In this document: positions 37,438 through 46,648 of the stretch, piece by piece | How positions within the stretch are numbered: position 1 is the first letter of the stretch | Layout: every line of letters begins with the position of its first letter | Origin: Acinetobacter sp. ANC 3813 | GTDB taxonomy: Bacteria > Pseudomonadota > Gammaproteobacteria > Pseudomonadales > Moraxellaceae | Assembly: GCF_002135435.1 (NCBI RefSeq) | Contig: NZ_NEGK01000006.1 | Location: forward strand, 1 to 64,000 | Direction: 5' to 3' | Length of the DNA: 64,000 nucleotides | The notes under the pieces: generated by a model | What the model saw: the letters and a program-made list of their open reading frames with translations, nothing else | Database searches by the model: none | Told to the model about the DNA's origin: nothing | Program-made: the position numbers and the translations under genes

Positions 37438-37506
37438 ACGCACTCCCTGTGTGCGGCCCGATGCTGCATGCCTAAATCAAATCCTCAAGCATGCAGCAGC
37501 ACGGGT

Positions 37507-38550
37507 TTATTCACTCTTTCCGTCAAATAGCTCATCCAGATCAGATGAATTGCTGGACTCATCCCAGAACTGCTCCATACCGTCATCTGCGGTGCGCACG
37601 CCTGTATGTTCGGTCCAGTAGCGGTCAGAAATACCTTTCACCATGGATGCCGCCATGCTGTCAATTAACTTGAATTGCGGATTCACGGGCTTTTCTTCGC
37701 TGCGCGCTTGAGCAAAGGTTCTTAAAGCATCACGGATTTTGGCATCATCCCCGCTGGCTTGCGCTGCGACGGCATACATGGCATGAGACAGACGTACCCC
37801 TTTTTTCTCACCAATTTGCGTAGACTGCTTCAGCGTTTGATATGGATCTGGCTTACCGTCTCCAGCGCCTGGCAGCAGGGTCCAAATGACGGCACGGGTC
37901 GCCTCAGGAGCGCCCCAGAATTTTTCATTGTTCAGGCAGGTCATGCCGCGTTCTACAACAGCAGCAATGTCTTTTGGCACATTGACTGCACCGCCTGAAT
38001 TAATATCATTGGTCATGGCTTGCAGGCCGCTGAGCATGCCAAGCAAGTACACGGTCTGCTCAATATCACTGTTCATTTTCGGGCAGCTTTCACCTAAGCC
38101 TTTTTTATATTTCTTTTCATAGCGGCTTTGGAACAGCTGGTAGCCTGCATATTGGCGCTCAGAAGCTAAAGCGGCCCAGCGTTTCTGTTCAATGCGGGCA
38201 TCTTGAGCCTCAGACACTTGGTTGGCTTTAGATGCGCGTAAATAGCGCAGCTCTGCATCCAACGCTTTTTGCTCGGCGCAAATGCCGGCAGCTGAATACA
38301 TCAGCACGGCTACACGGGTCGGATCTGCCCCCATATCTTTGGTCGCCATAATGGCTGGGGTTAAAGATGTTCCTGAGTTGCACACCATTTCAGCATCTTC
38401 CATCGCTAAAATTGGCGGCACAATATGGTTCTCTGTAAATCCTAGCGCGACATTAGCGCCTGTTTTCACAACTTGCGAACATCCGCTTAATAATGTTGTT
38501 GTTATTGCTATTGCTGCCACACCTTGGCATATTTTTTGGACGCTCGACAT
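37507..38550 (-). CDS. lipoprotein, possibly TRAP-associated TatT-like
   Basis: A 347-residue lipoprotein with lipobox LSGC (C24) after MSSVQKICQGVAAIAITTTL. AGGAAA precedes the ATG at 38550; a longer frame to 38625 lacks a ribosome site. The mature part is almost all helical with conserved cysteines (EMVCNSG, AGICAEQK, ESCPKM, MTCLNN), suggesting a TPR-like helical fold with disulfides. TatT (TRAP-associated TPR) components of TRAP systems are lipoproteins of this size; since a TRAP permease lies two genes downstream, this is my best guess, not an identification. Confidence 0.7.
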   Translation of the reverse strand: MSSVQKICQGVAAIAITTTLLSGCSQVVKTGANVALGFTENHIVPPILAMEDAEMVCNSGTSLTPAIMATKDMGADPTRVAVLMYSAAGICAEQKALDAELRYLRASKANQVSEAQDARIEQKRWAALASERQYAGYQLFQSRYEKKYKKGLGESCPKMNSDIEQTVYLLGMLSGLQAMTNDINSGGAVNVPKDIAAVVERGMTCLNNEKFWGAPEATRAVIWTLLPGAGDGKPDPYQTLKQSTQIGEKKGVRLSHAMYAVAAQASGDDAKIRDALRTFAQARSEEKPVNPQFKLIDSMAASMVKGISDRYWTEHTGVRTADDGMEQFWDESSNSSDLDELFDGKSE

Positions 38551-38707
38551 TTTCCTGTCCTCTATAATTGTGTTTATGTCCATGCTGACAAACATATCAG
38601 AAGCAATTTCTGAATTAAAGAGCATTTACTCTATTTTCAGTCTGAACTTTGCCATGTATTTGAACAGGTGAAATTGACTGTATTTGAGGAATTGCCAAAT
38701 TTTGGGC

Positions 38708-38747
38708 AAAAAAAAGCAGCATTGCGACGGTTCGGCACATGCTGCTT
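38708..38747 (-). terminator. intrinsic terminator of 34-aa peptide gene
   Basis: AAGCAGCAT/ATGCTGCTT stem extended inward by TGC/GCA, followed by nine T on the minus strand, 25 bp after the stop of the small ORF. Its presence supports that ORF as a real gene. Confidence 0.8.
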
Positions 38748-38772
38748 ATTAACTGGGTAAGTGTGCAAACAC

Positions 38773-38877
38773 TTAGTGATTCTGTGCAATTTTTTCCTTC
38801 AGCACTGTTCCTAGCCGTCCTACAACAATCGCTAAAATGATTGCTGCTACCAGAAACATCCAAGTTGGGTAATCCAT
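38773..38877 (-). CDS. 34-residue single-span membrane peptide (short ORF)
   Basis: A short ORF, M-D-Y-P-T-W then a hydrophobic stretch MFLVAAIILAIVVGRLG, then a charged tail KEKIAQNH. GGAG lies 6 nt before the ATG at 38877, and a strong rho-independent terminator follows. It is predicted to span the inner membrane once with the charged tail in the cytoplasm. Such peptides often bind larger membrane complexes, but none can be named. It lies between sdhE-ygfX (upstream) and the lipoprotein gene (downstream), on the same strand as both. Confidence 0.65.
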   Translation of the reverse strand: MDYPTWMFLVAAIILAIVVGRLGTVLKEKIAQNH

Positions 38878-39068
38878 CTCGATCTCCGCTTGCTGTTGGT
38901 AGAGTTAATGTACCGAAAAGATTTTATCCGCTGCTTAAATATTGTCTAACAATCGATACTTTTTGCCAATAATAATGATTTTTGTCTGACAAAGGATTTA
39001 GTAATACACCCTATCCATTTGTTTATTATTATTTTTATAATTTTACTTTTATTTGAAGTGTTAGACAA

Positions 39069-39452
39069 TCAGATCATTTTTGCCAACACTTTAAACGATT
39101 TCCATTGCCGGAACGGCATTTGATCGCACCAGACAATGATCGGCTTGGTCCGCGCATGCTGGAAATACACCACAATATACGCCTGATGATCAATGATGTG
39201 GCTGATTTGCACTCGGTGCTTTGCGCCCGATGCAGACAGCGTCCATTCTTTGCCGTCTAAATAATCCAAACTGCTGATCTGCGGTTTTTTTCGATAAAAC
39301 AGCGCATAGATGATACAGCCCAAACAGAAGAAAACACCCCAAAGCGCTAAAGGCAGCAGCGCATACAAGACTGCCATCAGCACAGCAAATACACATAAAT
39401 GGAACATTAATGCTAAATAACTGTGCTTTAGCTGAAAACTGCTCTTATCCAT
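39069..39452 (-). CDS. YgfX-like membrane protein
   Basis: A 127-residue protein with two close membrane helices (about 10-45) and a C-terminal soluble part with short beta strands. It overlaps the end of sdhE by 8 bp and is read immediately after it, the same arrangement as E. coli sdhE-ygfX. YgfX has been described as a toxin-like inner-membrane protein affecting cell shape (CptA), so this identification rests on context, size and topology more than on motif. The last residues QWKSFKVLAKMI lack a clear signature. Confidence 0.7.
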   Translation of the reverse strand: MDKSSFQLKHSYLALMFHLCVFAVLMAVLYALLPLALWGVFFCLGCIIYALFYRKKPQISSLDYLDGKEWTLSASGAKHRVQISHIIDHQAYIVVYFQHARTKPIIVWCDQMPFRQWKSFKVLAKMI

Positions 39453-39702
39453 GTACGTAGTGCTTTAACTTCTGGATAAAAGTCTTTAATTCAGGACGCG
39501 GCGGTTCGCTAACTTCCATAAACCAATCCAGCAGATCAGGATCTTCCTGCTCTACCAGCTCTGCAAACATTTGTTTTTCAGCAGCATCTGCCTGTAAATA
39601 ATAATTTTTTACATAGGGATCAAAATATACATCAATTTCTTTTAAACCGCGGCGTGCGCGATAGACCACCTTGCGTTCTTCTAAAGTGATTTCGTCACTC
39701 AT
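39445..39702 (-). CDS. sdhE: succinate dehydrogenase flavinylation factor SdhE
   Basis: Assists covalent attachment of FAD to SdhA (formerly YgfY/CptB). The 85-residue protein carries the family signature RRGLKEID with the RGxxE core, followed by the helical DPDLLDWFMEVSEPP end. The ATG at 39702 is supported by GGGG 6-7 nt upstream; an earlier in-frame start at 39714 is unsupported. It overlaps the ygfX-like gene by 8 bp, suggesting translational coupling. Confidence 0.92.
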   Translation of the reverse strand: MSDEITLEERKVVYRARRGLKEIDVYFDPYVKNYYLQADAAEKQMFAELVEQEDPDLLDWFMEVSEPPRPELKTFIQKLKHYVHG

Positions 39703-39888
39703 TGCATACCCCAATTATTTTAAATCTCACACATTTTACCCGATCCTGAGCCTGCATTGTTAGCCTCTATAAGGCAAATTGGCGAAATCCTTCAGCAATT
39801 CTGCGCGTTTTGAACGTTCAGCTCATTGCTGCGTTCTTGAACATCTTATAATTTAACAATATATCTATAATAACCAAGGAAGATCACC

Positions 39889-41061
39889 ATGCAGTCAGGC
39901 GCGATTCGCCCTATTCCCAATATGCTGCCGCGTAAATTATTTAATCAGGAACATGACGCATTCCGCGAAACTGTACGCAAATTTTATGAAAAAGAAGTCG
40001 TACCCAATATTGCGAAATATGAAACACAGCAGCATGTAGACCGTAATTTATGGAATAAGGCTGGAGAATTGGGCTTACTTTGCAGCACCATGCCTGAAGC
40101 CTATGGCGGCTATGGGGTAGACCGCTTATACAGCATGATTCTGATTGAAGAACAAGCCTATGCCATGGACTCAGCAACCGGTTTTTCTCTGCATTCAGAT
40201 ATTGTCGCAAATTACATCAACAACTTTGGCAATGAACAGCAAAAACAGCATTGGCTGCCCAAAATGGCATCCGGCGAAGCGGTCACCGCCATTGCCATGA
40301 CCGAACCAGGTACAGGCTCCGACCTGCAAGCTGTGCGCACCACTGCTGTGTTAGAGGGTGATGATTATGTGATTAACGGCTCTAAAATTTTCATTACCAA
40401 TGGCTATCTATGCGATATGGCGATTGTGGTCTGTAAAACAGGCAATAATGAAAAAGGCTCTGCGAATTTATCCCTGATCATTGTAGAGGCTGACCGTGCA
40501 GGGTTTAGCAAAGGGAAACCGCTGAATAAAATTGGCATGAAAGGCCAAGATACCTGCGAATTATTTTTCGACAATGTCCGTGTTCCGAAAGAAAATCTTT
40601 TGGGCATGGAAGGTATGGGCTTTATGATGCTGATGAAAGAGCTGGCTTGGGAGCGCATGCTGGTCGCCATTATCTGCCAAGCGGGTGCAGAAGCCGCTTT
40701 TGCGCATACCGTGCAATACACCAAAGACCGCAAGGCTTTTGGTAAAAGTGTAGCCAGTTTTCAAAATACCCGCTTCAAGCTGGCGGAACTGCGCACAGAA
40801 ATTGATTTCTGCCGCTGCTACCTTGACCGCTGTATGGAGCTGCAGCTGAGTGACAGTTTGGGCATTGATGCCGCCGCCGCAGCCAAGTATAAAATTTCAG
40901 ACATGTTTTCAAAAGTGGTCGATGAATGCCTTCAGCTGCATGGCGGTTATGGCTATATGCTGGAATACCCTATTGCCCGTGCTTATATCGATAACCGTGC
41001 AAACCGTATTTATGCCGGCACCAATGAAATTATGAAAGAACTGATTTCTCGAAGTTTATAA
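39889..41061 (+). CDS. acyl-CoA dehydrogenase, long-chain type
   Basis: FAD-dependent alpha,beta-dehydrogenation of acyl-CoA, the first step of beta-oxidation. The 390-residue protein has IAMTEPGTGSDLQ (135-147), KIFITNG, and the C-terminal LHGGYGYMLEYPIARAYID. The position usually occupied by the catalytic Glu of medium-chain enzymes is Ala (YAGTNEIMK). The LCAD-type catalytic Glu is present instead at E255 in the AWERM helix. That points to long-chain or branched-chain acyl-CoA as substrate. It has its own terminator and lies near almA. Confidence 0.9.
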   Translation: MQSGAIRPIPNMLPRKLFNQEHDAFRETVRKFYEKEVVPNIAKYETQQHVDRNLWNKAGELGLLCSTMPEAYGGYGVDRLYSMILIEEQAYAMDSATGFSLHSDIVANYINNFGNEQQKQHWLPKMASGEAVTAIAMTEPGTGSDLQAVRTTAVLEGDDYVINGSKIFITNGYLCDMAIVVCKTGNNEKGSANLSLIIVEADRAGFSKGKPLNKIGMKGQDTCELFFDNVRVPKENLLGMEGMGFMMLMKELAWERMLVAIICQAGAEAAFAHTVQYTKDRKAFGKSVASFQNTRFKLAELRTEIDFCRCYLDRCMELQLSDSLGIDAAAAAKYKISDMFSKVVDECLQLHGGYGYMLEYPIARAYIDNRANRIYAGTNEIMKELISRSL

Positions 41062-41080
41062 AACTGCCGCTTTAAATTCT

Positions 41081-41107
41081 AAAAGCCTTCATTCGAAGGC
41101 TTTTTTT
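41081..41107 (+). terminator. intrinsic terminator
   Basis: 10-bp perfect stem AAAAGCCTTC/GAAGGCTTTT with an ATTC loop and TTTTTTT, following the acyl-CoA dehydrogenase. Confidence 0.88.
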
Positions 41108-41116
41108 ACATCACAA

Positions 41117-41902
41117 TTATCGCAGATGTGCTAAAAACTCAGCAATGTGCTGAAGAACCAATTCAGGATTTTCTTTATGCGGCATGTGGTGCAATCCAGC
41201 CAAAATATGCAGTTCAGATTTGCCATGTGTTTGCTCAGAAAAAGCCCGTGCTTGCGATTCCGTTGCATATTCATCCAGCTCACCATGCAAGACTAAATTC
41301 GGACATTTAACACGAGATAGCTGCTCGCTGAGATTCCATGCTGCAAATTGAGAATCGCACCACGTTTCAGTCCAAGCATCGAGTACCCACTGCGCTTTAG
41401 CCCCATGATATTTCTCTAAACGCGCCAATTGACCGGGTGCTTTAAACGCTTCTTTCGCCTCGCGTATCCCCAGCACAGTGAGATCTTCCAGCATAGACTG
41501 CGCCGAAATAGTCACCAGCCCTTTACATGTTGCATAATCCGCTGCGATACAAGCAGACATGCCGCCACCCACACTATGCCCCATAACAATAAATTGATCG
41601 ATCGCCAATAATTCAAACACAGCCGCAAACACGGTTTGAGACTCTTGCGCAATGAAATCCAAAGATGGCAGCTAAGTCAACGCAGAAGATTGGCCAAAAC
41701 CAGCACGGTCATATGCGTGAACAGTACGGCCCGTTGCCTGCGCCAGCTGTTCTGGGAAATCCCGCCACAAATCCACACTGCCTAATGAATCATGCAGCAA
41801 AATGATGGGCGCCTGCTCAGCATGCGGCAGAATCCAAGATTTTAAATAAATATCGCCATAAGCTGTATGCAACACAGAAGACTCAATCCTTAATGTCATC
41901 AT
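41117..41902 (-). pseudogene. alpha/beta hydrolase interrupted by an in-frame amber stop
   Basis: One continuous leftward reading frame of about 260 codons broken by a single TAG at 41672-41674, codon 77. The first part has the N-terminal alpha/beta hydrolase strand PIILLHDSLGSVDLWRDFPEQL. The second part continues in the same frame with the nucleophile elbow GHSVGGG, LVLHGELDEYA (acid) and LHHMPHKE (catalytic His). All three catalytic positions are in the broken frame, so only one base change separates it from an intact enzyme; the expected wild-type codon is CAG (Gln). Substrate unknown. Whether suppression or reinitiation at the TTG at 41662 yields a product is unknown. Confidence 0.85.
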
Positions 41903-42000
41903 ATTTCCCTAATCAAAGCGATGTTCAATAGCACAAACATTCTGACAAATTCGAAGCATAAATACCTGACCTGCAGGGTCATATATTTTAATTCTATAAA

Positions 42001-42031
42001 TAAAAAAGGGAGCCGAAGCTCCCTTAAAAAA
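42001..42031 (-). terminator. intrinsic terminator of almA
   Basis: AAGGGAGC/GCTCCCTT stem with a CGAA loop and a T run on the minus strand, 10 bp past the almA stop. Confidence 0.88.
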
Positions 42032-42040
42032 GAATCAAGA

Positions 42041-43531
42041 TTAAGACGCTAGTCGAGGCTTAGCAGCAGCCTTAGAAGACTTTTTTTTGAATTTCAAAAT
42101 TGCATCCTCAAAACTGGCCTTTTTCAGATTTTTACGGTCAGCCAAATAGTTATTGGTTACATGCCAAGGACCGCTTCTGCCCTGCTTTGGCATAACATCG
42201 GCAGCACGTGCAATATAGCCTGAACTTAAGCTGCCCATTACCGTGTCTTGCTCAATTTGTGTCGCATCACCTTCAGCAAGCACTTCATCATATTGATTTG
42301 CATCCATATGGTTCAGCAAGCGGCAAATATATTCTGAAGCAATATCCACTTTGAGCGTCCAAGATGCATTGATGTAGCCAATAATCATTGCCATATTTGG
42401 AACATCACTCACCATAATGCCTTGATACAGCATATGCTTGGAAGTATTTAATGGCTTACCATCTACCGTACCTTGAATGCCGCCAAGAATTTGAATATTC
42501 AGACCTGTTGCAGAGACAATAATATCTGCTTCTAAATGCTTGCCTGATTTCAGCTGAATTCCATTTTCAGTAAAACGTTCAATTTGATCTGTTTCAACAC
42601 TGGCGCGGCCTTCACGCAGAATCTTAAATAAATCGCCATCTGGCACTACACAAAGACGCTGATCCCATGGATTGTAGCTAGGCGTAAAATGCTTCATATC
42701 CACTTTACCTTTCAGCTGCATTTCTATGGATTTAAGCAGAAATTTACGCAGCAATTTCGGCTGTTTTTGCGCCACAGCATAAACCGCGCGCTGTACACCA
42801 ATGTTGCGTGCACGCGTTAATTTATAAGCAACATCTTCAGGAAGCACTTTACGCATCTTATCGTAAATCATATCTACAGATGGAATCGATGCAATGTAGG
42901 TTGGCGAACGCTGCAGCATGGTCACATGCCCTGCCCCGCCCTTAGCTAATGCGGGCACCAGAGTAATCGCCGTTGCGCCACTGCCAATAATGACTACTTT
43001 CTTGCCGCTGTAGTCTAAATTTTCAGGCCAATGCTGAGGGTGAATAAATTGACCCTTAAATTCTGACTGATTTGAAAATTCAGGCTGGAAACCTTGATCA
43101 TAATTATAATAGCCAGTACAGCCCACAACGAAATTCGCTAGCCATGTTTCTTGTTCTTGTCTGCTGTTCTCGATGACAACCTGCCATTTACGGCTTTTAG
43201 AATCATAATTTGCTGAAAGTACACGATGCTGAAAATGAATTTTACTCTTAAGCTGGAACTCATCGACCACCTCAGCTAAATAGCCTTTAATAGATGCACC
43301 GTCAGCCAATACGCTGGCTTTTTGCCAAGGCTTAAAGTTAAAGCCAAAAGTCGACATATCCGAATCAGAACGGATACCCGGATATTTAAATAAATCCCAA
43401 GTCCCGCCAAAACTTTCGCGGCGTTCAATAATCTCAAAAGATCTTTGCGGACAATTTTTAGAAAGATGAGCCGCAATACCAATACCCGATATGCCGGCGC
43501 CTACAATAAGAATATCAACGTTCTTTTCCAT
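42041..43531 (-). CDS. almA: flavin-containing monooxygenase, AlmA type
   Basis: Flavoprotein that hydroxylates long-chain n-alkanes (AlmA of Acinetobacter) or, more generally, a Baeyer-Villiger-like monooxygenase. The 496-residue protein has the FAD-binding GAGISGIG (11-18), the NADPH-binding GSGATA (183-188) and the fingerprint FxGxxxHxxxW (F158-G160-H164-W168). N-terminal and central segments such as RRESFGGTWDLF and HFTPSYNPWDQRLCVVPDGDL match AlmA as I know it. An LCAD-type acyl-CoA dehydrogenase lies nearby, which fits an alkane-to-fatty-acid route. Confidence 0.88.
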   Translation of the reverse strand: MEKNVDILIVGAGISGIGIAAHLSKNCPQRSFEIIERRESFGGTWDLFKYPGIRSDSDMSTFGFNFKPWQKASVLADGASIKGYLAEVVDEFQLKSKIHFQHRVLSANYDSKSRKWQVVIENSRQEQETWLANFVVGCTGYYNYDQGFQPEFSNQSEFKGQFIHPQHWPENLDYSGKKVVIIGSGATAITLVPALAKGGAGHVTMLQRSPTYIASIPSVDMIYDKMRKVLPEDVAYKLTRARNIGVQRAVYAVAQKQPKLLRKFLLKSIEMQLKGKVDMKHFTPSYNPWDQRLCVVPDGDLFKILREGRASVETDQIERFTENGIQLKSGKHLEADIIVSATGLNIQILGGIQGTVDGKPLNTSKHMLYQGIMVSDVPNMAMIIGYINASWTLKVDIASEYICRLLNHMDANQYDEVLAEGDATQIEQDTVMGSLSSGYIARAADVMPKQGRSGPWHVTNNYLADRKNLKKASFEDAILKFKKKSSKAAAKPRLAS

Positions 43532-43580
43532 GTTGTTCTTTTAACCTGCTTCAAATTCATGAAATTATTAAAACACAAAT

Positions 43581-43600
43581 TTGACAATACACAATGTCAA
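43581..43600. promoter_or_regulatory. 20-bp palindromic operator-like sequence upstream of almA
   Basis: TTGACA and TGTCAA arms separated by 8 bp, about 50 bp upstream of the almA ATG. The right arm also doubles as a TTGACA -35 on the minus strand. A second palindrome GACAATTT-CTT-AAATTGTC lies at 43638-43656. Together they look like regulator binding sites, with no promoter -10 that I would rely on. Confidence 0.45.
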
Positions 43601-43670
43601 GTTTGCATTAATCAGATCAAAATTCTTGTCATCTGAGGACAATTTCTTAAATTGTCTAACAATCAGGCAT

Positions 43671-43702
43671 TAAAAAAGGCTGGTTTTTCAACCAGCCTTT
43701 TA
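43671..43702 (-). terminator. intrinsic terminator of the alpha operon
   Basis: AAAGGCTGGTT/AACCAGCCTTT stem with a T-rich loop and TTTTTT on the minus strand, about 30 bp past the rplQ stop. It ends the ribosomal-protein supercluster. Confidence 0.88.
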
Positions 43703-43730
43703 GAACAACAAATGTCATTCTTGAGCGAAA

Positions 43731-44096
43731 TTAGTTAACTTCGCGATCTACAAGCTCAACGTAAGCCATCGGCGCAGCATCACCTGCACGGAAGCCCGCT
43801 TTAAGAACACGTAGATAACCGCCGTTACGTTCTTTGTAACGAGGGCCAAGAACGGTAAATAATTTACCGACAGTTGCTGCTGAACGAGTACGAGCAAACG
43901 CTAAACGGCGGTTTGCTACAGAATCGACTTTAGCTAAAGTGATTAAAGGCTCAGCTACACGACGCAACTCTTTTGCTTTAGGCACAGTTGTTTTAATCAA
44001 CTCGTGCTCGAACAAAGAGTTAGCCATGTTTTGGAACATCGCTTTACGATGACTGCTTGTACGGCCTAATTTCACACCACTATTACGATGACGCAT
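43731..44096 (-). CDS. rplQ: 50S ribosomal protein L17
   Basis: Large-subunit protein at the exit-tunnel side. The 121-residue sequence begins [20 protein letters not shown], the L17 hallmark, and contains [14 protein letters not shown]. It is the last gene of the alpha operon, 18 bp after rpoA, with the operon terminator directly downstream. Length is in the normal range for gammaproteobacteria. Confidence 0.98.
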   Translation of the reverse strand: MRHRNSGVKLGRTSSHRKAMFQNMANSLFEHELIKTTVPKAKELRRVAEPLITLAKVDSVANRRLAFARTRSAATVGKLFTVLGPRYKERNGGYLRVLKAGFRAGDAAPMAYVELVDREVN

Positions 44097-44114
44097 GGTG
44101 ATAGTCCTACTTAA

Positions 44115-45122
44115 TTAACGGCTGCGGTAGGCAAAGCGGTCGTCCATGCGTAAACTAGCTGGTGGCCAGTTCTCTAAACGCATGCCGAGCTGCAAGCCCT
44201 TCGAAGCTAGAACATCTTTAATCTCAGTCAACGATTTTTTACCTAGGTTAGGAGTTTTTAACAACTCAACTTCAGTACGCTGAACAAGATCGCCAATGTA
44301 GTAAATATTTTCTGCTTTCAAACAGTTAGCAGAACGAACAGTAAGCTCTAGATCATCTACTGGACGAAGCAAGATTGGGTCAACTTCTTCACGAGGTTCT
44401 TGAGCAACTGGCGCTTGATCTTTCTGAAGGTCAACGAAGATCGCAATTTGCTGCTGCAAAATAGTAGCAGCTTTGCGGATCGCTTCTTCAGGATCTACAG
44501 TACCGTTTGTTTCAAGATCAATGACCAATTTGTCAAGGTCAGTACGCTGTTCAACACGAGCATTTTCAACTGTGTAAGAAACGCGTTTGATTGGGCTGTA
44601 AGACGCATCCAACTGCAGGCGGCCCACTGGGCGAGTTTCGCCCTCTGGGAAGCGTGAGTCAGAAGTCTCATAGCCGCGGCCTTGAGCAACTTTCAGGCGC
44701 ATCTTAAGATTGCCTGAAGCACTTAACGTGCCGATCACATGTTCAGGGTTAACCACTTCAACATTATGCGGTAAACGAAGGTCAGCGGCAGTTACATCGC
44801 CAGGACCTTGTTTTTCCAATGTCAAATAAGCTTCATTTTGATCGAACAGCTTAATAGACAATCCTTTCAGGTTCAGCAAGAGCTCGACGATGTCCTGCTG
44901 CAAGCCTTCCAAAGTACTGTACTCGTGCTCGACACCTTCAATTTCAACTTCAACCACGGCAGCGCCAGGTAAAGAAGAAAGTAGGATGCGACGTAAAGCA
45001 TTACCTAGAGTATGACCAAAGCCACGCTCTAAAGGTTCTAGAATAACTTTTGCCGAGGTCCCGCTTGCCGCTTCGACTTTAATCGCTTGCGGTGTTAGAA
45101 ACTCATTTGCAGTACGCGTCAT
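44115..45122 (-). CDS. rpoA: RNA polymerase subunit alpha
   Basis: Assembles the RNA polymerase core and contacts regulators. The 335-residue protein has the N-terminal dimerisation domain (residues 1-235, including [19 protein letters not shown]) and the C-terminal domain (about 250-330) with the DNA/UP-element helix [14 protein letters not shown]. The segment between is a flexible linker. It stands after rpsD and before rplQ in the alpha operon order. Confidence 0.98.
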   Translation of the reverse strand: MTRTANEFLTPQAIKVEAASGTSAKVILEPLERGFGHTLGNALRRILLSSLPGAAVVEVEIEGVEHEYSTLEGLQQDIVELLLNLKGLSIKLFDQNEAYLTLEKQGPGDVTAADLRLPHNVEVVNPEHVIGTLSASGNLKMRLKVAQGRGYETSDSRFPEGETRPVGRLQLDASYSPIKRVSYTVENARVEQRTDLDKLVIDLETNGTVDPEEAIRKAATILQQQIAIFVDLQKDQAPVAQEPREEVDPILLRPVDDLELTVRSANCLKAENIYYIGDLVQRTEVELLKTPNLGKKSLTEIKDVLASKGLQLGMRLENWPPASLRMDDRFAYRSR

Positions 45123-45139
45123 TATTGCTACCTCAAGGA

Positions 45140-45766
45140 TTATTTAGAATACAATTCTACAATCAAGCTTTCGTTGATTTCAGCAGGTAAATCAGAACGA
45201 TCTGGTGCAGCTTTAAATGTACCTTCCAATTTAGAATGGTCAATTTCCATCCAAGAAGGAATCCCACGTTGAGCAGCTAATTCAATAGCGTTTTTGATAC
45301 GCAATTGTTGTTTAGCGCCTTCGTGAACTGCAATCACGTCACCAGCTTTAACTTGGATAGACGCGATGTTAACGCGACGGCCATTTAAAGTGATAGAACG
45401 GTGAGATACAAGCTGACGAGCTTCTGCACGTGTAGAACCAAAACCCATGCGATAAACAACGTTATCTAGGCGGCTTTCAAGCAATTTCAACAGGTTCTCA
45501 CCAGTTGCGCCTTTAACACGAGCAGCTTCTTTATAGTAGTTACTAAATTGACGTTCTAAAACACCGTACATACGACGTACTTTTTGTTTTTCACGTAATT
45601 GTAGTGAATACTCAGATTGTTTACCACCACGAGCTCCGCCGTGTTGGCCAGGAGCTTTAGCAGCTTTTTTAGTTTTGACGTCAAATGGTTTAACGCCAGA
45701 TTTTAATTGCAGGTCTGTCCCTTCGCGGCGAGAGAGTTTGCATTTTGGACCAATATAACGAGCCAT
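45140..45766 (-). CDS. rpsD: 30S ribosomal protein S4
   Basis: Primary 16S-rRNA-binding protein and translational regulator of the alpha operon in enterics. The 208-residue sequence begins [16 protein letters not shown] and contains the S4 RNA-binding domain ([22 protein letters not shown]). Only one N-terminal cysteine (C9) is present, so it is the zinc-free type. It lies between rpsK and rpoA, the standard order. Confidence 0.98.
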   Translation of the reverse strand: MARYIGPKCKLSRREGTDLQLKSGVKPFDVKTKKAAKAPGQHGGARGGKQSEYSLQLREKQKVRRMYGVLERQFSNYYKEAARVKGATGENLLKLLESRLDNVVYRMGFGSTRAEARQLVSHRSITLNGRRVNIASIQVKAGDVIAVHEGAKQQLRIKNAIELAAQRGIPSWMEIDHSKLEGTFKAAPDRSDLPAEINESLIVELYSK

Positions 45767-45778
45767 GAATGTTTCTCC

Positions 45779-46165
45779 TTACACGCGACGTTTTTTAGGT
45801 GGACGGCAACCGTTGTGCGGGATTGGCGTCACATCGGTAATGCTGTTAATTTTATAACCCACTGCACCTAAAGCACGAACCGCAGATTCACGACCTGGAC
45901 CAGGACCTTTTACAAGGACGTCCAAGTTTTTCAAACCGTAGTCTAAAGCAGCTTTACCAGCAACTTCAGCAGCTACCTGAGCAGCAAACGGAGTTGATTT
46001 ACGTGATCCACGGAAGCCTTGTCCACCAGAGGTAGCCCAAGCCAGTGCATTACCTTGACGATCGGTAATAGTCACAATGGTGTTATTAAAAGAAGCGTGA
46101 ATGTGTGCAACACCTTCAGAGACGGTACGAGTGACCTTCTTGCGTGTGCGAGTATCTTTAGCCAT
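45779..46165 (-). CDS. rpsK: 30S ribosomal protein S11
   Basis: Small-subunit platform protein. The 128-residue protein contains [20 protein letters not shown] and ends with the conserved [12 protein letters not shown]. It is 12 bp upstream of rpsD and follows rpsM, the standard alpha-operon order. Confidence 0.98.
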
Positions 46166-46184
46166 CTTTTAGCTTCCAGAAATC

Positions 46185-46541
46185 TTATTTCTTAATTGGT
46201 TTGCGCGGACCTTTACGGGTACGTGCGTTAGTTTTGGTGCGTTGACCGCGGACAGGCAAGCTGCGACGATGACGAAGACCGCGGTAGCAGCCTAAATCCA
46301 TTAAACGTTTAATGTTCATGGAAATTTCGCGACGTAAGTCACCTTCGGTAGGAACCTTAGCAACTTCTGCACGAATCGCATCAAGCTGAGCGTCATCTAG
46401 TTCACGGATCTTAGTAGTAGTAGCGATACCTACAGCAGCTAAGATATTCTTAGCAGTGTGGCGGCCAACACCAAAGATGTACGTGAGAGAGATAACAGCA
46501 TGCTTGTTATCCGGAATGTTTACACCGGCAATACGAGCCAT
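46185..46541 (-). CDS. rpsM: 30S ribosomal protein S13
   Basis: Head protein of the small subunit that contacts the P-site tRNA with its basic tail. The 118-residue protein begins [17 protein letters not shown] and ends [18 protein letters not shown], the S13 signature with its Lys/Arg tail. It starts the alpha operon part of the cluster, 107 bp after rpmJ. Confidence 0.98.
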   Translation of the reverse strand: MARIAGVNIPDNKHAVISLTYIFGVGRHTAKNILAAVGIATTTKIRELDDAQLDAIRAEVAKVPTEGDLRREISMNIKRLMDLGCYRGLRHRRSLPVRGQRTKTNARTRKGPRKPIKK

Positions 46542-46648
46542 TCAATTTTCTCCAAAAAGGCAGTTAAGACAATCAACCGCCCCACAAAAATCTTGAGGGG
46601 CGGATAATAACCTAATTAGCCTACTGAAATCAACAGGTCTTGATCAGA

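Noticed and set aside
38615..38863. Leftward 82-codon frame overlapping the 34-residue peptide
   Set aside because: Out of frame with the peptide, which has a better ribosome site, a membrane segment and a terminator.
38935..43660. Shared ATTGTCTAACAATC motif at two places (near 38940 and 43652)
   Set aside because: A 14-base match in AT-rich sequence over 64 kb on both strands is expected by chance; no shared context.
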